From positions 682,001 to 746,000 of the forward strand of contig OZ005703.1 of NCBI GenBank assembly GCA_963930775.1: a stretch of DNA of 64,000 nucleotides. The letters run 5' to 3'. This stretch comes from Cliona cf. orientalis (taxonomy: Eukaryota > Porifera > Demospongiae > Clionaida > Clionaidae). Below, piece by piece: positions 40,861-53,300 of the stretch. The notes below the pieces were generated by a model. That model was not told the DNA's origin, did no database searches, and saw only the letters and a program-made list of their open reading frames with translations. How positions within the stretch are numbered: the first letter of the stretch is position 1; the number at the start of each line of letters is the position of its first letter. The position numbers and the translations under genes are program-made.

Positions 40861-40977
40861 TATGCTAGGCGTGAAAAAGGATTTAGAAATGACATGCCAT
40901 CATAGATTATGATGCAAAAGCATGCATAAGCCACTTTGCCAATAAAGTTCTCTCTTAACTCTTGATTTATTATACTA

Positions 40978-41177
40978 CCGTATAGCCGGAAATATTGGCG
41001 GGAATTAAATTTGACGGTTGAGCCCAAAATCGCTATTGCAAGAATATTGGCGGATTTAAATTTGGCGGTTTGGTATGGGATCGCCATACGTATATATGCG
41101 AGTAGGAAATTTTGGCGGTTGTAATATAGACCGCCAAACCGCCAAATTTTAATTCCCCACCAAATTCGGCTATACGG
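40978..41177. mobile_element. CCGTATAGCC MITE (copy-1 module, second)
   Basis: Same family as the element at 40624, with the same ends and GGCGG motifs. It corresponds to 51722-51909 in the second module. Confidence 0.85.
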
Positions 41178-41429
41178 TATATACAACGAAAAATATTTTT
41201 CAGAGCGATAATTTTCTTATAATATACTCCGTGTCCTAACCTGGAGGGCATACATATAAAAGATGCACTCTCCTACAAGTTTAGAAGACTCACGATTGGT
41301 CAGAATTGTTGTGCCGTGTGCACAAACGAGGTTACCAGGGCCTAGCCTAGGGACCATAGAGATGCAATATGCATTCTCAAGCTCGAGCTAGCGGTGCAAG
41401 CGCTACACATTTCAACAGGCCTGCTCGAG
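41178..41429. other. End of the SREK1IP1-CWC27 duplicated module
   Basis: This stretch matches 51910-52150 of module 2 and ends at GGCCTGCTCGAG (about 41418-41429). From there the sequence switches abruptly to CPLANE1 exon 2, a clear duplication junction. Confidence 0.8.
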
Positions 41430-41711
41430 GTCTTGCCGGTCGTGGGAGACACCTGGCTTATCCAGCAGTAGTCCAGCAGGTAGAGACTGTGAGGTGGCTC
41501 GCTCTGTAGTGTATAGGTAAGCAAATCTATTCAAATTCATGCAGTCATAGAGTCTAATTATTATGATACAGTGGGTGTGGCACTCCATGCAGCTGCATAG
41601 AGCTGTGATTCTATGATTTTATGAACTTACTTCAGTCAGCCATGCAAATTATGGCCACGGCTTCTTTCTCTTGATGGTAGTAGACGCCAGCGTTTCAAGC
41701 TTAAGCTCCAT
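41430..41711 (-). pseudogene. CPLANE1 5'-end duplicate, fragment C
   Basis: Exon 1 copy 41711-41631 (81 nt, intact start and donor) and only the first part of exon 2 (41503-41430), joined by a shortened intron without transposons. Exon 2 breaks at the junction with the SREK1IP1-CWC27 module. It is not functional as CPLANE1. Confidence 0.88.
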
Positions 41712-42070
41712 CGCTTTCACGATTTGTATGACATTGTGTTCTAAATAAAGCGTGCGTATTTGGGGGCAGAGTCCGAGGTATGTTATAGGACTATATACGC
41801 ATGCGCTGTGTATGTACATACGTGTGAGAGCACACGCGTCCTGAATCTAAAAAAGTTCAACTGCATTATTCATTTTCAATAATATAAACCCACACACACA
41901 CCGTTTCGTTAAAAAAACGTACACAGCAGCATATTACTATTAGGCACTAGGCTATACCAGTGCTACTACTATCTTGGCTGCTGAAAAGGTTCACACTGCA
42001 TTAATATTAGCTAGCTATAGTTAAAAAAATTCATAAAATTAATACTGTTCATTACACACTTGGCAGCATA
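41712..42070. other. Copied CPLANE1 promoter block and DNPIWL-C 3' flank
   Basis: The GC-rich promoter block is recognisable at about 41740-41850 (GCGTGCGTATTTGG, then ACGCATGCGCTGTG, with point changes in the palindrome). It is followed by the shared DNPIWL 3' flank (CTTGGCTGCTGAAAAGGTTC). No other feature was seen. Confidence 0.6.
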
Positions 42071-43174
42071 TTAGGCAATAGTCGAGGAAGTGCTACTACC
42101 TTGGCTGTCGGTGAGGGCACCATTTTGTTTGATATGAAGTTGTTTCTTGAGATCGTCAATTTCAGTTTTCAGATCCACTATATCCTTCTGTTGCTTCTGT
42201 GAAATCTGAAGAAGTCCATCAACCATGACTAATACATCATCATGAATACTAAGAATAGGCTTGATTATGTGCCTGTTTTTAGACAGATCATCAGCAATTT
42301 GCAAAACTTGTGAATTTACCGGTATCTTCTCTTCGACATAGTCTATCCTGTCGCGTTGATAGTAGCAAGTGCATGCAATCACCAACAGTGCGGCAGGTAC
42401 AACAGAAAGCAGTGTTTGAGGAGAGCTTTCCTTCCACCTAATCAGAGGACTAACATAAACAATCGGTAGCGGGACAGCCTTAGCATTACTCTTATATGGA
42501 GAAAACACCAGCTTGAAGAATTCTTTATCCATTAATATCCCAATCACAACTTTATTCTCAAGTTCTTTTGCAGTGCTCATTTTTGTCAGATACGCTGCAA
42601 TCTGGTACTGATGTTGTTTCTTGATCTCAACCTTAATCTCGACTGGTATGAGCACATAGAAATTCTTTCCATCACTGATCTGAATTGTAGCATCAACAGC
42701 TGGTGGATTGTCTGATGGATTTCCCGTCTCGATTTCATCCTGGATGACTAAATGAGATGAGACTGTACTTTCTGGTCGTTGCCCATTGGTGCACTTTCCA
42801 GGAATTATTGAAATTGAATCGACTACCTTCTTCAGCGTGGGATGAATCATGCTTGCAACAAGCTGATCTTCATTCTGTCGTTTTCTGGTAGCAACTGGAT
42901 GAATGCCGCCTGCTCGTTTAAGCTTAAATACTAAATCTTCCCAAAATGTGTCGATATGGCTATGTTCAAAGATATGTTCAAATCCTTCTTGAAGCTTTGC
43001 TCGAATTTCACAACATTCTTTGACAATAAAATCCTTTTTTCTTGCGTCTGATGGTGTTTCTATCACCTTTGTTTGCTCCAGCTTTAACCAATCATTATCA
43101 GCTTGATCATGAAATAGGGTACGGATTGTTTCTTTAGCACCCAACCATATTGGATTGTCTTTTCTTGAAGCCAT
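42071..43174 (-). CDS. DNPIWL-family protein, copy C (367 aa, one degenerate repeat)
   Basis: The third paralogue, an open single-exon frame. The N-terminal region (DNPIW, CC pair, HPTLKKVV) is well conserved. Only one internal unit remains and it has lost the second cysteine (KCTNGQRPE instead of CTNCNGQQ). The E-x-K block (PVEIK, QIAAY, VVIGIL, FFKLVF), the hydrophobic segment and the C-terminal coiled coil are kept, so the repeats are dispensable while the core is conserved. The 5' end of this gene forms part of the large palindrome that follows. Function unknown. Confidence 0.75.
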   Translation of the reverse strand: MASRKDNPIWLGAKETIRTLFHDQADNDWLKLEQTKVIETPSDARKKDFIVKECCEIRAKLQEGFEHIFEHSHIDTFWEDLVFKLKRAGGIHPVATRKRQNEDQLVASMIHPTLKKVVDSISIIPGKCTNGQRPESTVSSHLVIQDEIETGNPSDNPPAVDATIQISDGKNFYVLIPVEIKVEIKKQHQYQIAAYLTKMSTAKELENKVVIGILMDKEFFKLVFSPYKSNAKAVPLPIVYVSPLIRWKESSPQTLLSVVPAALLVIACTCYYQRDRIDYVEEKIPVNSQVLQIADDLSKNRHIIKPILSIHDDVLVMVDGLLQISQKQQKDIVDLKTEIDDLKKQLHIKQNGALTDSQGSSTSSTIA

Positions 43175-44081
43175 AGGCTTGGCTAAAAGTGTTTTTAGCT
43201 TGCTTGTGATAAAAATAATGTGATACAGTGATGCACACCTAGCTATATATCTTTAGAGAGTAGCTACTAAGTTTTGAACTCCGTTTTAAATACTTAAAAT
43301 CATTGCATGCACTGTGACGTGCACGGTGTCATTGATCAAGTGTAGTTTTGTTTATCTATGGTTCCTTGTGACTTTTACGAATTGTAGTTCTTCAATTCAC
43401 TTGAACAACAGAAGCCAGTAAGTGACTTAAAACTAGAAAAATATGCCGGATAACGTAAATAGTGAGAAGTGTTTACTCCGGCTCAGGTAACACTGATACT
43501 GGTTCATGATATGGAGTCTGGTTAGCTACTAAGTAGCTAAGCTTTTGATCAAGTTGCTAAAGGAATGGCTCAATGGTATTAGCTATGGGGTGGCTGTCCG
43601 ATCCGATGGGCTAGTCTCGTGACCCCCCAGCCCCACCTGCACCCTAAAAGGACGGATAGCCACCCCATAATACCATTGAGCCATTCCTTCAGCAACTTGA
43701 TCAAAAGCTGAGCTACTTAGTAGCTAACTAGACTCCGTATCATGAATCAGTATCAGTGTTACCTGAGCCGGAGTAAACACTTCTCACTATTTACGTTATC
43801 CGGCATATATTTCTAGTTCTTCTATTGTTCAAGTGAAGAATTATAGCTAATTCATAACGGTCCTGAGGAACAAAACTACACTTGGTCAACAACACCGTGC
43901 ACGTGCATGCAATGATTTTAAGTATTTAAAACAGAGTAACATAGTACTCTCTAAAGATAGGTGTGCGTCATGGTATCACATTATTTTTATCGCAAGCAAG
44001 CTAAAACACTTTAGTCTGGCAAGCCTATGGCTTCAAGAAAAGATAATCCAATATGGTTGGATGCTAAAGAAACAATCCGTA
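43120..44081. repeat. Large imperfect palindrome (arms about 480 and 430 bp, spacer about 52 bp)
   Basis: The left arm 43120-43600 and right arm 43653-44081 are inverted copies with scattered differences and small indels. The right arm carries an inverted scrap of the DNPIWL 5' end on the plus strand (start codon at 44028, then SRKDNPIWLDAKETIR), which then breaks off. The spacer contains CTAGTCTCGTGACC, similar to the ends of the TA element at 27491. It arose by inverted duplication of the DNPIWL-C upstream region, possibly through a fold-back or element-mediated event. Confidence 0.88.
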
Positions 44082-44403
44082 TGCTGGCTAAGGGGGATGG
44101 GATTGGCTGATAATGATTGGACATCTCACTAGTATCCATAGATTGCTATCAGTGATGCTCCAGTATAAATTGCGCGCGAAAATTTTCGATCGTGCCCGGT
44201 TTGGACCAGAAATACTCCGCCCATCAAGGCATAAACGTTTCTCGATGAAGAAATGAACGGTCAGCCAAGCAGGAGCTAATAGTACCAGACCACTCCCTCC
44301 CCAGCTCTGGATGTATTGCATCACTTAGCTAGGCCAGGACCATGCATGCGCACAGCTTGGGTAAGCGACCAGAAGACACTTCTATCTTAAACGAGCATGC
44401 GCC

Positions 44404-44427
44404 GTATAAAAGGGGCGTGGTCAGGCC
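44404..44427 (+). promoter_or_regulatory. TATA core promoter of the transposase gene (subterminal repeat, left)
   Basis: GTATAAAAGGGG followed by CGTGGTCAGGCC, 205 bp upstream of the transposase start. The same 24-bp block, with one difference, is inverted at the other end upstream of the cysteine-rich gene. Confidence 0.65.
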
Positions 44428-44608
44428 AAAAAATGTCATTCGCTAAAATTTTGAACTTACAAAATGGCTGCCTTCTGCCAAGTGACCGTTCTCGCACTTT
44501 TACACCCATAGACACACATCAAAAACGCGAATAAAAGCAAGAGCGCTCCAAATAGAACTTTTTGCACGTGTTCGCATATTATTTGTTTCGAAGCTGATCT
44601 GTGATATT

Positions 44609-47122
44609 ATGTCGAGTTCTAATTCCTCCCGAAAGCGTCATCGCTTCACTCTACAAGCGACTTTCTCGACTTACGAGGAGAAGGAAGCCTTTGAGCGTCG
44701 ATTTGAGGCCGTTTGCAAGCTCCTACAACCCGTAGGAGCCCCCACTCTAGACAATCACGGTGTGTTATGCGCCTTGTTGGATGCGGTAGAACGGAATGCG
44801 AGACCACAGGACAATTTCCCGGGTAATGAGCGCGTGGAAACAAGGAGCTTTCTACGAAACAGTGGTAAGGCTGAGTATGTGCAGACTATATATGATAGCT
44901 ATGTTCAAGTGTGTATGCATCACATAGGAGTGTATGTAAGTGATGAGCACCAGGAAGACCAAGCATTGTTTGTGACCGAAGAGTGCTGTTTTTCTGACCT
45001 GGTTGAAGGACTCTCCTCCCCATGTCCCTGTGGGCTGACAATAAAGCCATGGGCTGTGGAGTCTATCAAACAGGTTACAATATTGTAGCGTCAAGTATAG
45101 CAAGCTGTTTGTCATGATCTTCTTGTCCCATAGAAAGGTCATGTGTTGCGTGTGCTGTTCTCTTGCTGCCGTTGCCATCGGCAAAAGAGGACATGGTCAA
45201 GTTCAAGAGTACTCAGTGGGCTCTACTTAGCTAATCAGAAGTAAATTTTAGTGTCGAGTAGAGTGGTTATATTACCGTTTGTGTTGTTGTAGGTTGGTTC
45301 ATGGTTTCACTTGCGCTGGTGTGTTGCCTACTCAGTACATCAACTTTTCCAAGTTTTCAGGCATGGGCAGTGTTGGACATGGCTACATCAGACAAGGTAA
45401 TTGTCATGCATATACACTGGTTTATTTCAAGAATTCAATAACATTTCAGTATACAATCGCCGTTGGTACATTGGCATAGTGGATCGTTTGGCCGAGCAGT
45501 TCATGAAGAAAGCAGTGGAAGAGGTGGAGACCCTCCCAGACTATGTAACAAAGGGAGAGGTTTGTATAAACGTACATGTACATGTATACGAATGAGTGAT
45601 GTTCTATGTTCACAGTGGGTCATCACTGACGCCAGACATGACTCAACTGCTAATGCCTACCACACCACTGTGCCTTGCCTTTCTGGAAGGTGACAATGCT
45701 TTTCATTGACAATACTAATTGTTTCTATTGTACCCTATGTACATACAGTACCATGAAGATTGTTGGCATTTCTACCATTTCGCGAAGTGAACATCATGTG
45801 GCCCAAACTCGTGAACTTGAATGCACTAAGGTAGTTGTGCCCCAAGTCATTGCTCGAGGTAGGTTATATACAATGTGATGTATACTATAATGTGTTGTGT
45901 GTATGTGTATAAAATTTGTGTATGTCCATCCAGGTTTGAAAATCGTTGAGATTGCACATGATATGCAGCTTGCTGTTGGACGCTATGTGAAGCAAGATCT
46001 CAAGCTCCTCAACTCCTTTGACACATGGCATGGTACGAAATGGATGGTATACTTTATATTTGAATTGATGCGACTACACCACTGTGTGTAGGAACCAAGA
46101 ATGTTGCCAAGGAGCTCGCCAAAATCACCAAGGGCAGAGTAAGAGATCGTGATGTGACATGGTTTACTGAGCTTACGGATAAACGTATGCCACTTGTATG
46201 TACTGTGTAGTTATGTGGATAATGTAGTGTACTTTTTCAGGAAGAAGTATTAAAATTCATCTCTACTGGGCCATGAAAAACTGTGGTGGATGTTCAGATG
46301 CTCTCCGCAATCTCATTCTCAACATACCCAACCATTATATGGTATTAGCAGTCGTTCGTCCTACGTCATACAATATGGAAGCTGTTCACGTATATATATT
46401 TACTTACAGGGAATCCACTCTGACTGCCATCCAAGTTCGTCATGTCATGATCCTGGATACATTCCCAGTAGGCTGGAGCTCACTAACCCTCAAGCATGTC
46501 AGGCACTGCTCAAAGGTTTGAAGGACACCTACGTGTACCGCTATGCCGATGACTTCTGTCGGGTATGTATGGTTTTCACAGTCAGTCCCCTTGCAATATT
46601 TAGCTTATATTACATGTATACAGTGTCGCGACACTTACTGGGTGGAGAGTTTCAACCACCAGCTGCTCACATACTTACCGAAGCGGATTCACTTTTCCAC
46701 CAGGGTATTCAATATGAGAATGAACCTCGCAGTGATGGACTGGGTCAGATGCATGATTTATGCTGTTTGTATCTTTATATCTATATCGTTGTAAATTATG
46801 CAGAATGAGAACGTGAATCGCACTCATACCAGTGTACACAAGGTGAAAGACCTTCGACGACCAGACAGGCGTACACCTATGAAGGTCCTAGTGGAGAAGA
46901 CGTTCAAGTTTGTTGAGCTTGTGTGGACAGCATATGTTGATGACAACAAACCCGACATCAGGTATGTATCGTACATCATCCTATACTTTATATATGTGAA
47001 AATTGTTTTTTATCTTCAGAGAGATTGAAGATGAGGAGACTGAAGATGAGGAGACTGGTGACCTAGATGGAGAAGTTGACGATGGCACACTTTTATCCGA
47101 GGCAGAATCGGATGACGACTAA
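44609..47122 (+). CDS. DDE transposase-like protein, 13 exons, 598 aa
   Basis: Exons: 44609-45073, 45134-45240, 45293-45396, 45450-45559, 45616-45689, 45749-45858, 45934-46032, 46092-46184, 46241-46341, 46410-46562, 46624-46743, 46804-46961 and 47020-47122. Total 1797 nt, in phase, with introns of 50-80 bp. After a 190-residue N-terminal part with a Cys/His-rich patch (CCRCHRQ), the core shows D267 in ITDARHD, D333 in IAHDMQ, a FDTWHG motif near 355, then SIKIHLYWAMKNC. E480 lies in YWVESFN, followed by YLPKRIHFS and NLAVMDWNENVNR. This order matches uncharacterised animal transposases of an RNase H-like (DDE) fold found in fish, lancelet and cnidarians. The C-terminus is acidic. It lies in a TTAA-flanked element, so it is most likely a transposase rather than a host gene. 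Activity is not shown. Confidence 0.82.
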
Positions 47123-47608
47123 GCAATTTCACAAGACTACATGTATGTATAATATTATGTCACTGACTGATATGGTGTTACTGGCTCCACTTGCATATAC
47201 TTTTGTTGCTGTTTAGGTTTATGTTATATGTATGTGCACTGACCTCACTTTCTCACTGAGTCCATACCGACCTCCTTGCCCACAGGACAGTATTGCTGAT
47301 CTCATCCACACAGGATAGTGCTATGATATTCGTATTCCCCCCCCCCCTGTGCTATATTATTATGATATTCGTATTTTGCCCCCCCGTGCTATGATATTTG
47401 TATTGTGTGTCCCCCCCCTCCATTACAGTGTTATGATATTCTTATTGTGTGTCTCCCCCAGCAGTTTCCCCGGTGACTACCATAATTATATCTCTTGCTT
47501 AAATTTAATCAAGTGCACTTTCAGCTTCGAAAGTAGACATATAATCTTTATATTCGCCATCATGGCTAGGATATCTTCTTCTGATTTCCTATAGACAGAA
47601 ACATTATA
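47123..47608. other. Shared 3' region of the two convergent transposon genes
   Basis: 486 bp between the two stop codons, with several C-runs (for example 47338-47347) and three copies of a CTATGATATTCGTATT-like unit. It presumably holds both 3' UTRs. No gene was seen. Confidence 0.6.
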
Positions 47609-48276
47609 TTACCTATTTGATACAGTGCAATCCTTGCTTACTGTAATGACGCATTTCGGAATTATTTCCCTCTTGTCTGCCCTTATAGTTCTCCGCTCCT
47701 TTCTCAGGAGGTACTCCTCATCCTGGAAGACGCCGAGAGTGTTGAGCAACTTCCAAAACGCTTTGTACAATCTGTACCGCTTCTCATCATTCGCCGGATG
47801 GGGACCGCAGGCGCCGCGCAGGAAGTCAGGGGGCAACGCAATGACGCAAGGGGAACACAAACAGTTGGGGCAATTATTCCTGCCACAAAGAATCGGACAA
47901 CTGCTTGACTGCCGATAGCCTTCGGGGTGACTCGGAAAGGTAACACCTAAAGTGTCATATATTTGAGTATATTTTTACTGAGTTTGTACATGTAGCTACC
48001 TGTGCTACCCTGCTGCTGGGTCTCATTGTCAGTGGATGGTGGCTCATCCTCCTCGAGACGTACCCATCTCAGTTGAACCGTCAAAGCAGGCAGCTGGCTT
48101 TCATGGACCATACGGTTCACACGCGATACAAAAACTTGAGGAGGAGTGTGTGTATATTCTACTTTCACCTAGTTTTAGTAGTTTTGTGTTATGTTTATAT
48201 TATTGTTCTTGGTTATATGATAGTACTGCTATGAATATCTTACTGTAATCACTCTCTTGTCAGCTGATGAGGCCAT
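47609..48276 (-). CDS. Cysteine-rich protein of the TTAA transposon, 3 exons, 179 aa
   Basis: Exons: 48276-48244 (MASSADKRVIT), 48168-48000 and 47946-47609; 540 nt in phase. The first 68 residues are a strand-rich segment (VKVEYTHTP, VFVSRVNRM, VQLRWVRLEED). Residues 84-101 form a cysteine cluster (C84, C88, C93, C96, C98, C101), probably zinc-binding. It is followed by an aromatic helical module (RYRLYKAFWKLLNTLG) and REIIPKCV. Similar cysteine clusters with a YKxFW-LL motif occur in many uncharacterised invertebrate proteins (recalled, not searched). It is convergent with the transposase and shares its subterminal promoter block, so it is probably an accessory transposition or DNA-binding factor (inference). 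Confidence 0.75.
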
Positions 48277-48481
48277 ACTAGCGGCAGCGTGACAGGACGG
48301 TTGAAGGACTTCTGGTTTGTGTGCATGTGGCTGGAGTAAACACGTGTCTAAGCTAACAGAGCGTGTCCGATCCTGTTGCGCTTGCGTGTTGTGTAGCCTC
48401 GAAAGAGAATCGCGGGCATTCTGGACTAGTTTTGAATTTGAAATTCATCCGCCATATTTATGCGCATGGTCAAGAACTTCC

Positions 48482-48505
48482 GGCCTGACCACCCCCCTTT
48501 TATAC
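48482..48505 (-). promoter_or_regulatory. TATA core promoter of the cysteine-rich gene (subterminal repeat, right)
   Basis: The inverse of the left subterminal block (GTATAAAAGGGG, then GTGGTCAGGCC), lying about 230 bp upstream of the minus-strand start codon. Confidence 0.65.
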
Positions 48506-48579
48506 TCCGCCCTCATTGATCGCGATTCGCGAAAGTAACGCGTACGTACGGAATATTTATTCAACACATGCTCGTTTAA

Positions 48580-48857
48580 ATCGCTGAAAAGAATAGATTC
48601 ACATGCATGTTGTAAACGAGAAATCTAGCTTCGCATCGCATCATAGTCTCGAACCCAGACCCCTCCCTTTTCCCCAGCGCTGCGGAGATTGAAGGGTGTG
48701 ATTAGCGAGACTATATGAGTCGGGCATGCATGAGACTACTATTAGCATGCATTTACGTAGTCTCGGAGGTGGGGTCTGGGCCATGGGGATGAGACTACCC
48801 TGCATTTATGCTTACCAATGCTCCGCCCCTAGGCTCTCAAAAATCAAACATTTCCCA
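48580..48857. other. Interval between transposon and SREK1IP1 copy 2
   Basis: Contains two short imperfect hairpins with TAGTCTCG ends (about 48643-48715 and 48758-48797), which resemble remnants of small elements. The SREK1IP1 module similarity starts at about 48860. No gene was seen. Confidence 0.5.
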
Positions 48858-48903
48858 ATAAATGCTCACCTGATTCGTAATCTCGTCCCCAGACCAGACC
48901 CCC

Positions 48904-49900
<997 letters not shown>

Positions 49901-50345
49901 TCTTGGGGGAGGACACGACACTCTTGTGATTCATATTAGACCTCACCATAACTCAAAGTTTATTCTCTTCACCACTCTACAGTCTATACCCCAACCCAGC
50001 TATAGTATACTTGTACATTTACCAAAGTTCTGTGTGTGTAGTTGTGTATTTTTTATATTTTTGGAGTTACCATGAAAAGGCAACTTTATACAAAAGAATG
50101 CATCACTGCCAGCGAAATTGTTGGCTCAGAAACTCAATACACAGTCACAGACGGCCGGACTACCCGAAAGATAGCTGCCACCTCAGTGTAATTCTAGAAA
50201 CATGTGACACGAGTGTTGACGCGCATGCGTATTTATATCGCCCGTAGTGGGCGTGGTTTTCGAATGGTTCAAAGGTCGCCAACGTGCACCTTTGCTTGCA
50301 AGAAGTTCGTCGAAATAGGCCTCGTTCCAGGATACTAGTCGAGAA
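49901..50345. other. SREK1IP1-2/CWC27-2 intergenic region with transposon empty site
   Basis: Holds the SREK1IP1 3' flank and the CWC27 promoter (GCGCATGCGTATTTAT near 50220). At about 50184-50187 a single CTCA occupies the site that in copy 1 contains the 1790-bp fold-back element. Confidence 0.75.
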
Positions 50346-53300
50346 ATGAGTCAGATTTACATCAAGGAACCTGCAACAAACGGCAAGGTACCCGATTGAT
50401 CGTACAAATTCACTAAAATTACCTGGCGGCCACCTTGTTGGTGGGCATCAATTAGAAGTGCTTACTCTCTTCCCCAGGTGTTGGTGAAGACAACCTTTGG
50501 GGACATTGATATTGAGCTGTGGTCGAAGGAGACTCCCTTGGCCTGCAGAAACTTCGTCCAGCTCTGTCTAGAGGGCTACTACAATGGCTGCATGTTCCAC
50601 AGAATCGTCAGAGGTAGGTTGGATTATCAATCTCACCAATAGCACGTAATTATGACACCTCTTGCAATGATTTTAGATTTTATAGCACAAACTGGAGATC
50701 CCACAAACACTGGAGAAGGTACATATATGTACAGTAGAGGATATATATATAGTACTTGGCATAATTAATTTTGATGATTTCATATGTGAACTTTTTTTGC
50801 AAATGCACAGGTGGTGAGTCGGTCTATGGCCACCCATTCAAGGTATTACACATAGCAAGGTAATAAAATTTCATATTTTTGACATTACGCAGTGTTACGA
50901 TTTATAGGATGAGTTTCACTCTCGTCTTAAGTTTAATCGCCGAGGGCTGGTGGGAATGGCCAGCTCTGGAAGAGATGACAACTCTTCACAGTTCTTCTTC
51001 ACTCTCAACAGAGCTGATGAACTCAGTGGGAAACATACACTGTTTGGGAAGGTGAGGGAGGGGGAGAGAGAGAGAGAAAGACAGACAGATGAGACAGGGA
51101 GAGAGATTGAAAGAGTACAGAGAGCTGGTGCTATCCACTACATGTTGTATTCATACGTTTCAGGTTGCTGGTTCAACTCTTTACAACATGATCCAACTCA
51201 ACGATGTTCCCACGAACAAAGAGGACCGACCTATTGACCCCGTCCCCAAGATCATCAAGACCGAGGTCTTGTCAAACCCGTTTGACGACATTGCTGCCCG
51301 AGTGGACAAGAGAAAGCTTGAGAAAACCAAGGAGACACCAAAGAGCCAATCCAAGGCCACAAAGTAAGCTGATACTACCGTATAGCCGGAAATATTGGCG
51401 GAAATTAAATTTGGCGGTTGAGCCCAAAATCGGTAGTGCAAGAATATTAGTGGATTTAGATTTGGCAGTTCGGTACGGGATCGCCATACGTATATATATA
51501 TATATATACGAGTAGGAAATTTTGGCGGACTTTAAGTTGGCGGTTGTGATATAGACTGCCAAACCGCCAAATTTAATTTCCTGCCAATATTTCTGGCTAT
51601 ACGGTATGCTAGGCGTGAAAAAAGGTTTAGAAATGACATGCCATCATAGATTATGATGCAAAAGCATGCGTAAGCCACTTCGCCAATAAAGTACTCTCTT
51701 AACTCTTAATTTGTTATACTACCATATAGCCGGAAATTAAATTTGGCGGTTGAGCCCAAAATCGCTATTGCAAGAATATTGGCGGATTTAAATTTGGCGG
51801 TTCGGTATGGGATCACCATACGTATATATGCGAGTAGGAAATTTTGGCGGATTTTAATTTGGCGGTTGTAATATAGACCACCAAACCGCCAAATTTTCCG
51901 GCTATACGGTATATACAACGAAAAATATTTTTCAGAGCGACAATTTTCTTATAATATAGTCCATGTCCTAACCTGGAGGGCATACATGTAAAAGATGCAC
52001 TCTCCTACAAGTTTAGAAGACTCACGATTGGTCGGAATTGTTATGCCATGTGCACAACGAGGTTGCTAGGGCCTAGCCTAGGGTCCATAGAGATGTGTAT
52101 GCATTCTCGAACTCGAGCTAGCGGTGCAAACGCCGCACATTTCAACAGGCCTGCTCAGCAGGCCACCGAGCCTCGAACGAAGTGGGAGGCGATATCTGCT
52201 CTTATAAAATTCTGTTGTATACGTTGCTATGATCAAGAATTATTATTACCGTATAGCGGGAAATTTTCGAGGGAGAAAACTTTCGCGGATCGGTAAGAAA
52301 GGAGCATTTCGCGGAGAAAACTTTCGCAGAATGTTAAAACTGGTCACATAATGGGTGTGGCATGCCTAGAATTCGTGGAGAAAACTTTCGCGGATGGCTG
52401 AAAAATCGCGAAATTTGTGAAAGTTTTCTCCCTCGAAAATTTCCCACTATACGGTATTATTACACTAACTATTAAATAATTTACCATAGATGATAATGGA
52501 CGTATATACTATGATAGTACGGATAATTGCAAGAGTAAATTAATAATGAAGAGAGGAGGAGGGCAATACTGTGAATAATTTTTATTACTTCAAACATAAT
52601 AAAATTAATAATACTTAAGAAAAAAAATAGTCCCAATCATCCCTCCCCCCGGGCCGAGGTGCCGCAGCTTCGGTGATCCGTTTGGGAGTGACCCTGCGGA
52701 CATTACCGCAGCTGGCATACTTCCAGGGATGGGGGGTATTCAAGGGAGGAACCTGGGCGACCCCTAAGCCATATATGCCCAGGACCATGTGCAGTTTTCA
52801 GCTGCAGGTGCCAGAGGGGATACCCCTGACACCGTCTAGCCCCGTTATCGATAGTACCTCCCAGAAAATGCAATTTATTGAGCTGGGACACGGGGTAGCA
52901 AAACGCGTATGGTTTTCACGTTGGAATGTACAGACCGTGACGTAATTAATTAAAAGCTATGAATATCATTAACTCCGCCGCGCGCGTCAAAGTGTATCTC
53001 GGCAATGGAAAGAGCTATGGAGCTGGAACAAAAACCAAAATGTAGCTCTTGAGCAAATGAAAGCAGCTACCATGGTCCTGAACATGCTATGTTATATTTA
53101 GACCATGCTATGCATAAACAGATTTGATATACATGTAGCTAGGCACTTCCATCCTTCTTTAAAAGACAAATCTATACAACAACAGTGCACTGCAATCATG
53201 CTTGCAAAGTTAATACCAAGTCTATGTGTGGTTATTAGCTTATTCAACGATAAGATTCACAGAAGTTTTTGCTATTCACAGAAATTTCAGTTTGCTGTCT

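Larger units (their letters stand above)
44391..48575. mobile_element. Autonomous-looking TTAA DNA transposon, 4185 bp, two convergent genes
   Basis: TTAA occurs directly outside both ends (44387-44390 and 48576-48579). The ends are inverted: ACGAGCATGCG on the left and the inverse of ACGAGCATGTG on the right. A second inverted subterminal block, GTATAAAAGGGG then GTGGTCAGGCC, lies at 44404-44427 and 48482-48505. Each copy sits about 200-230 bp upstream of one of the two genes, so the ends appear to serve as promoters. The plus-strand gene is a DDE-type transposase candidate and the minus-strand gene is cysteine-rich; both are fully open. TTAA targets fit the Kolobok or piggyBac superfamilies, and the transposase type favours a Kolobok-like element (inference). 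Confidence 0.8.
51364..53281 (+). other. CWC27-2 intron 6 with MITEs and a GC-rich open stretch
   Basis: The 1.9-kb intron holds three CCGTATAGCC-type elements (listed separately), the right edge of the duplicated module (about 52150) and a GC-rich open block at 52660-52945 (see findings). In copy 1 the corresponding intron is cut by the module junction. Confidence 0.7.

Noticed and set aside
44088..44324. 78-codon minus-strand open frame before the TTAA transposon
   Set aside because: No homologous copy, no splice context, and it spans the palindrome edge.
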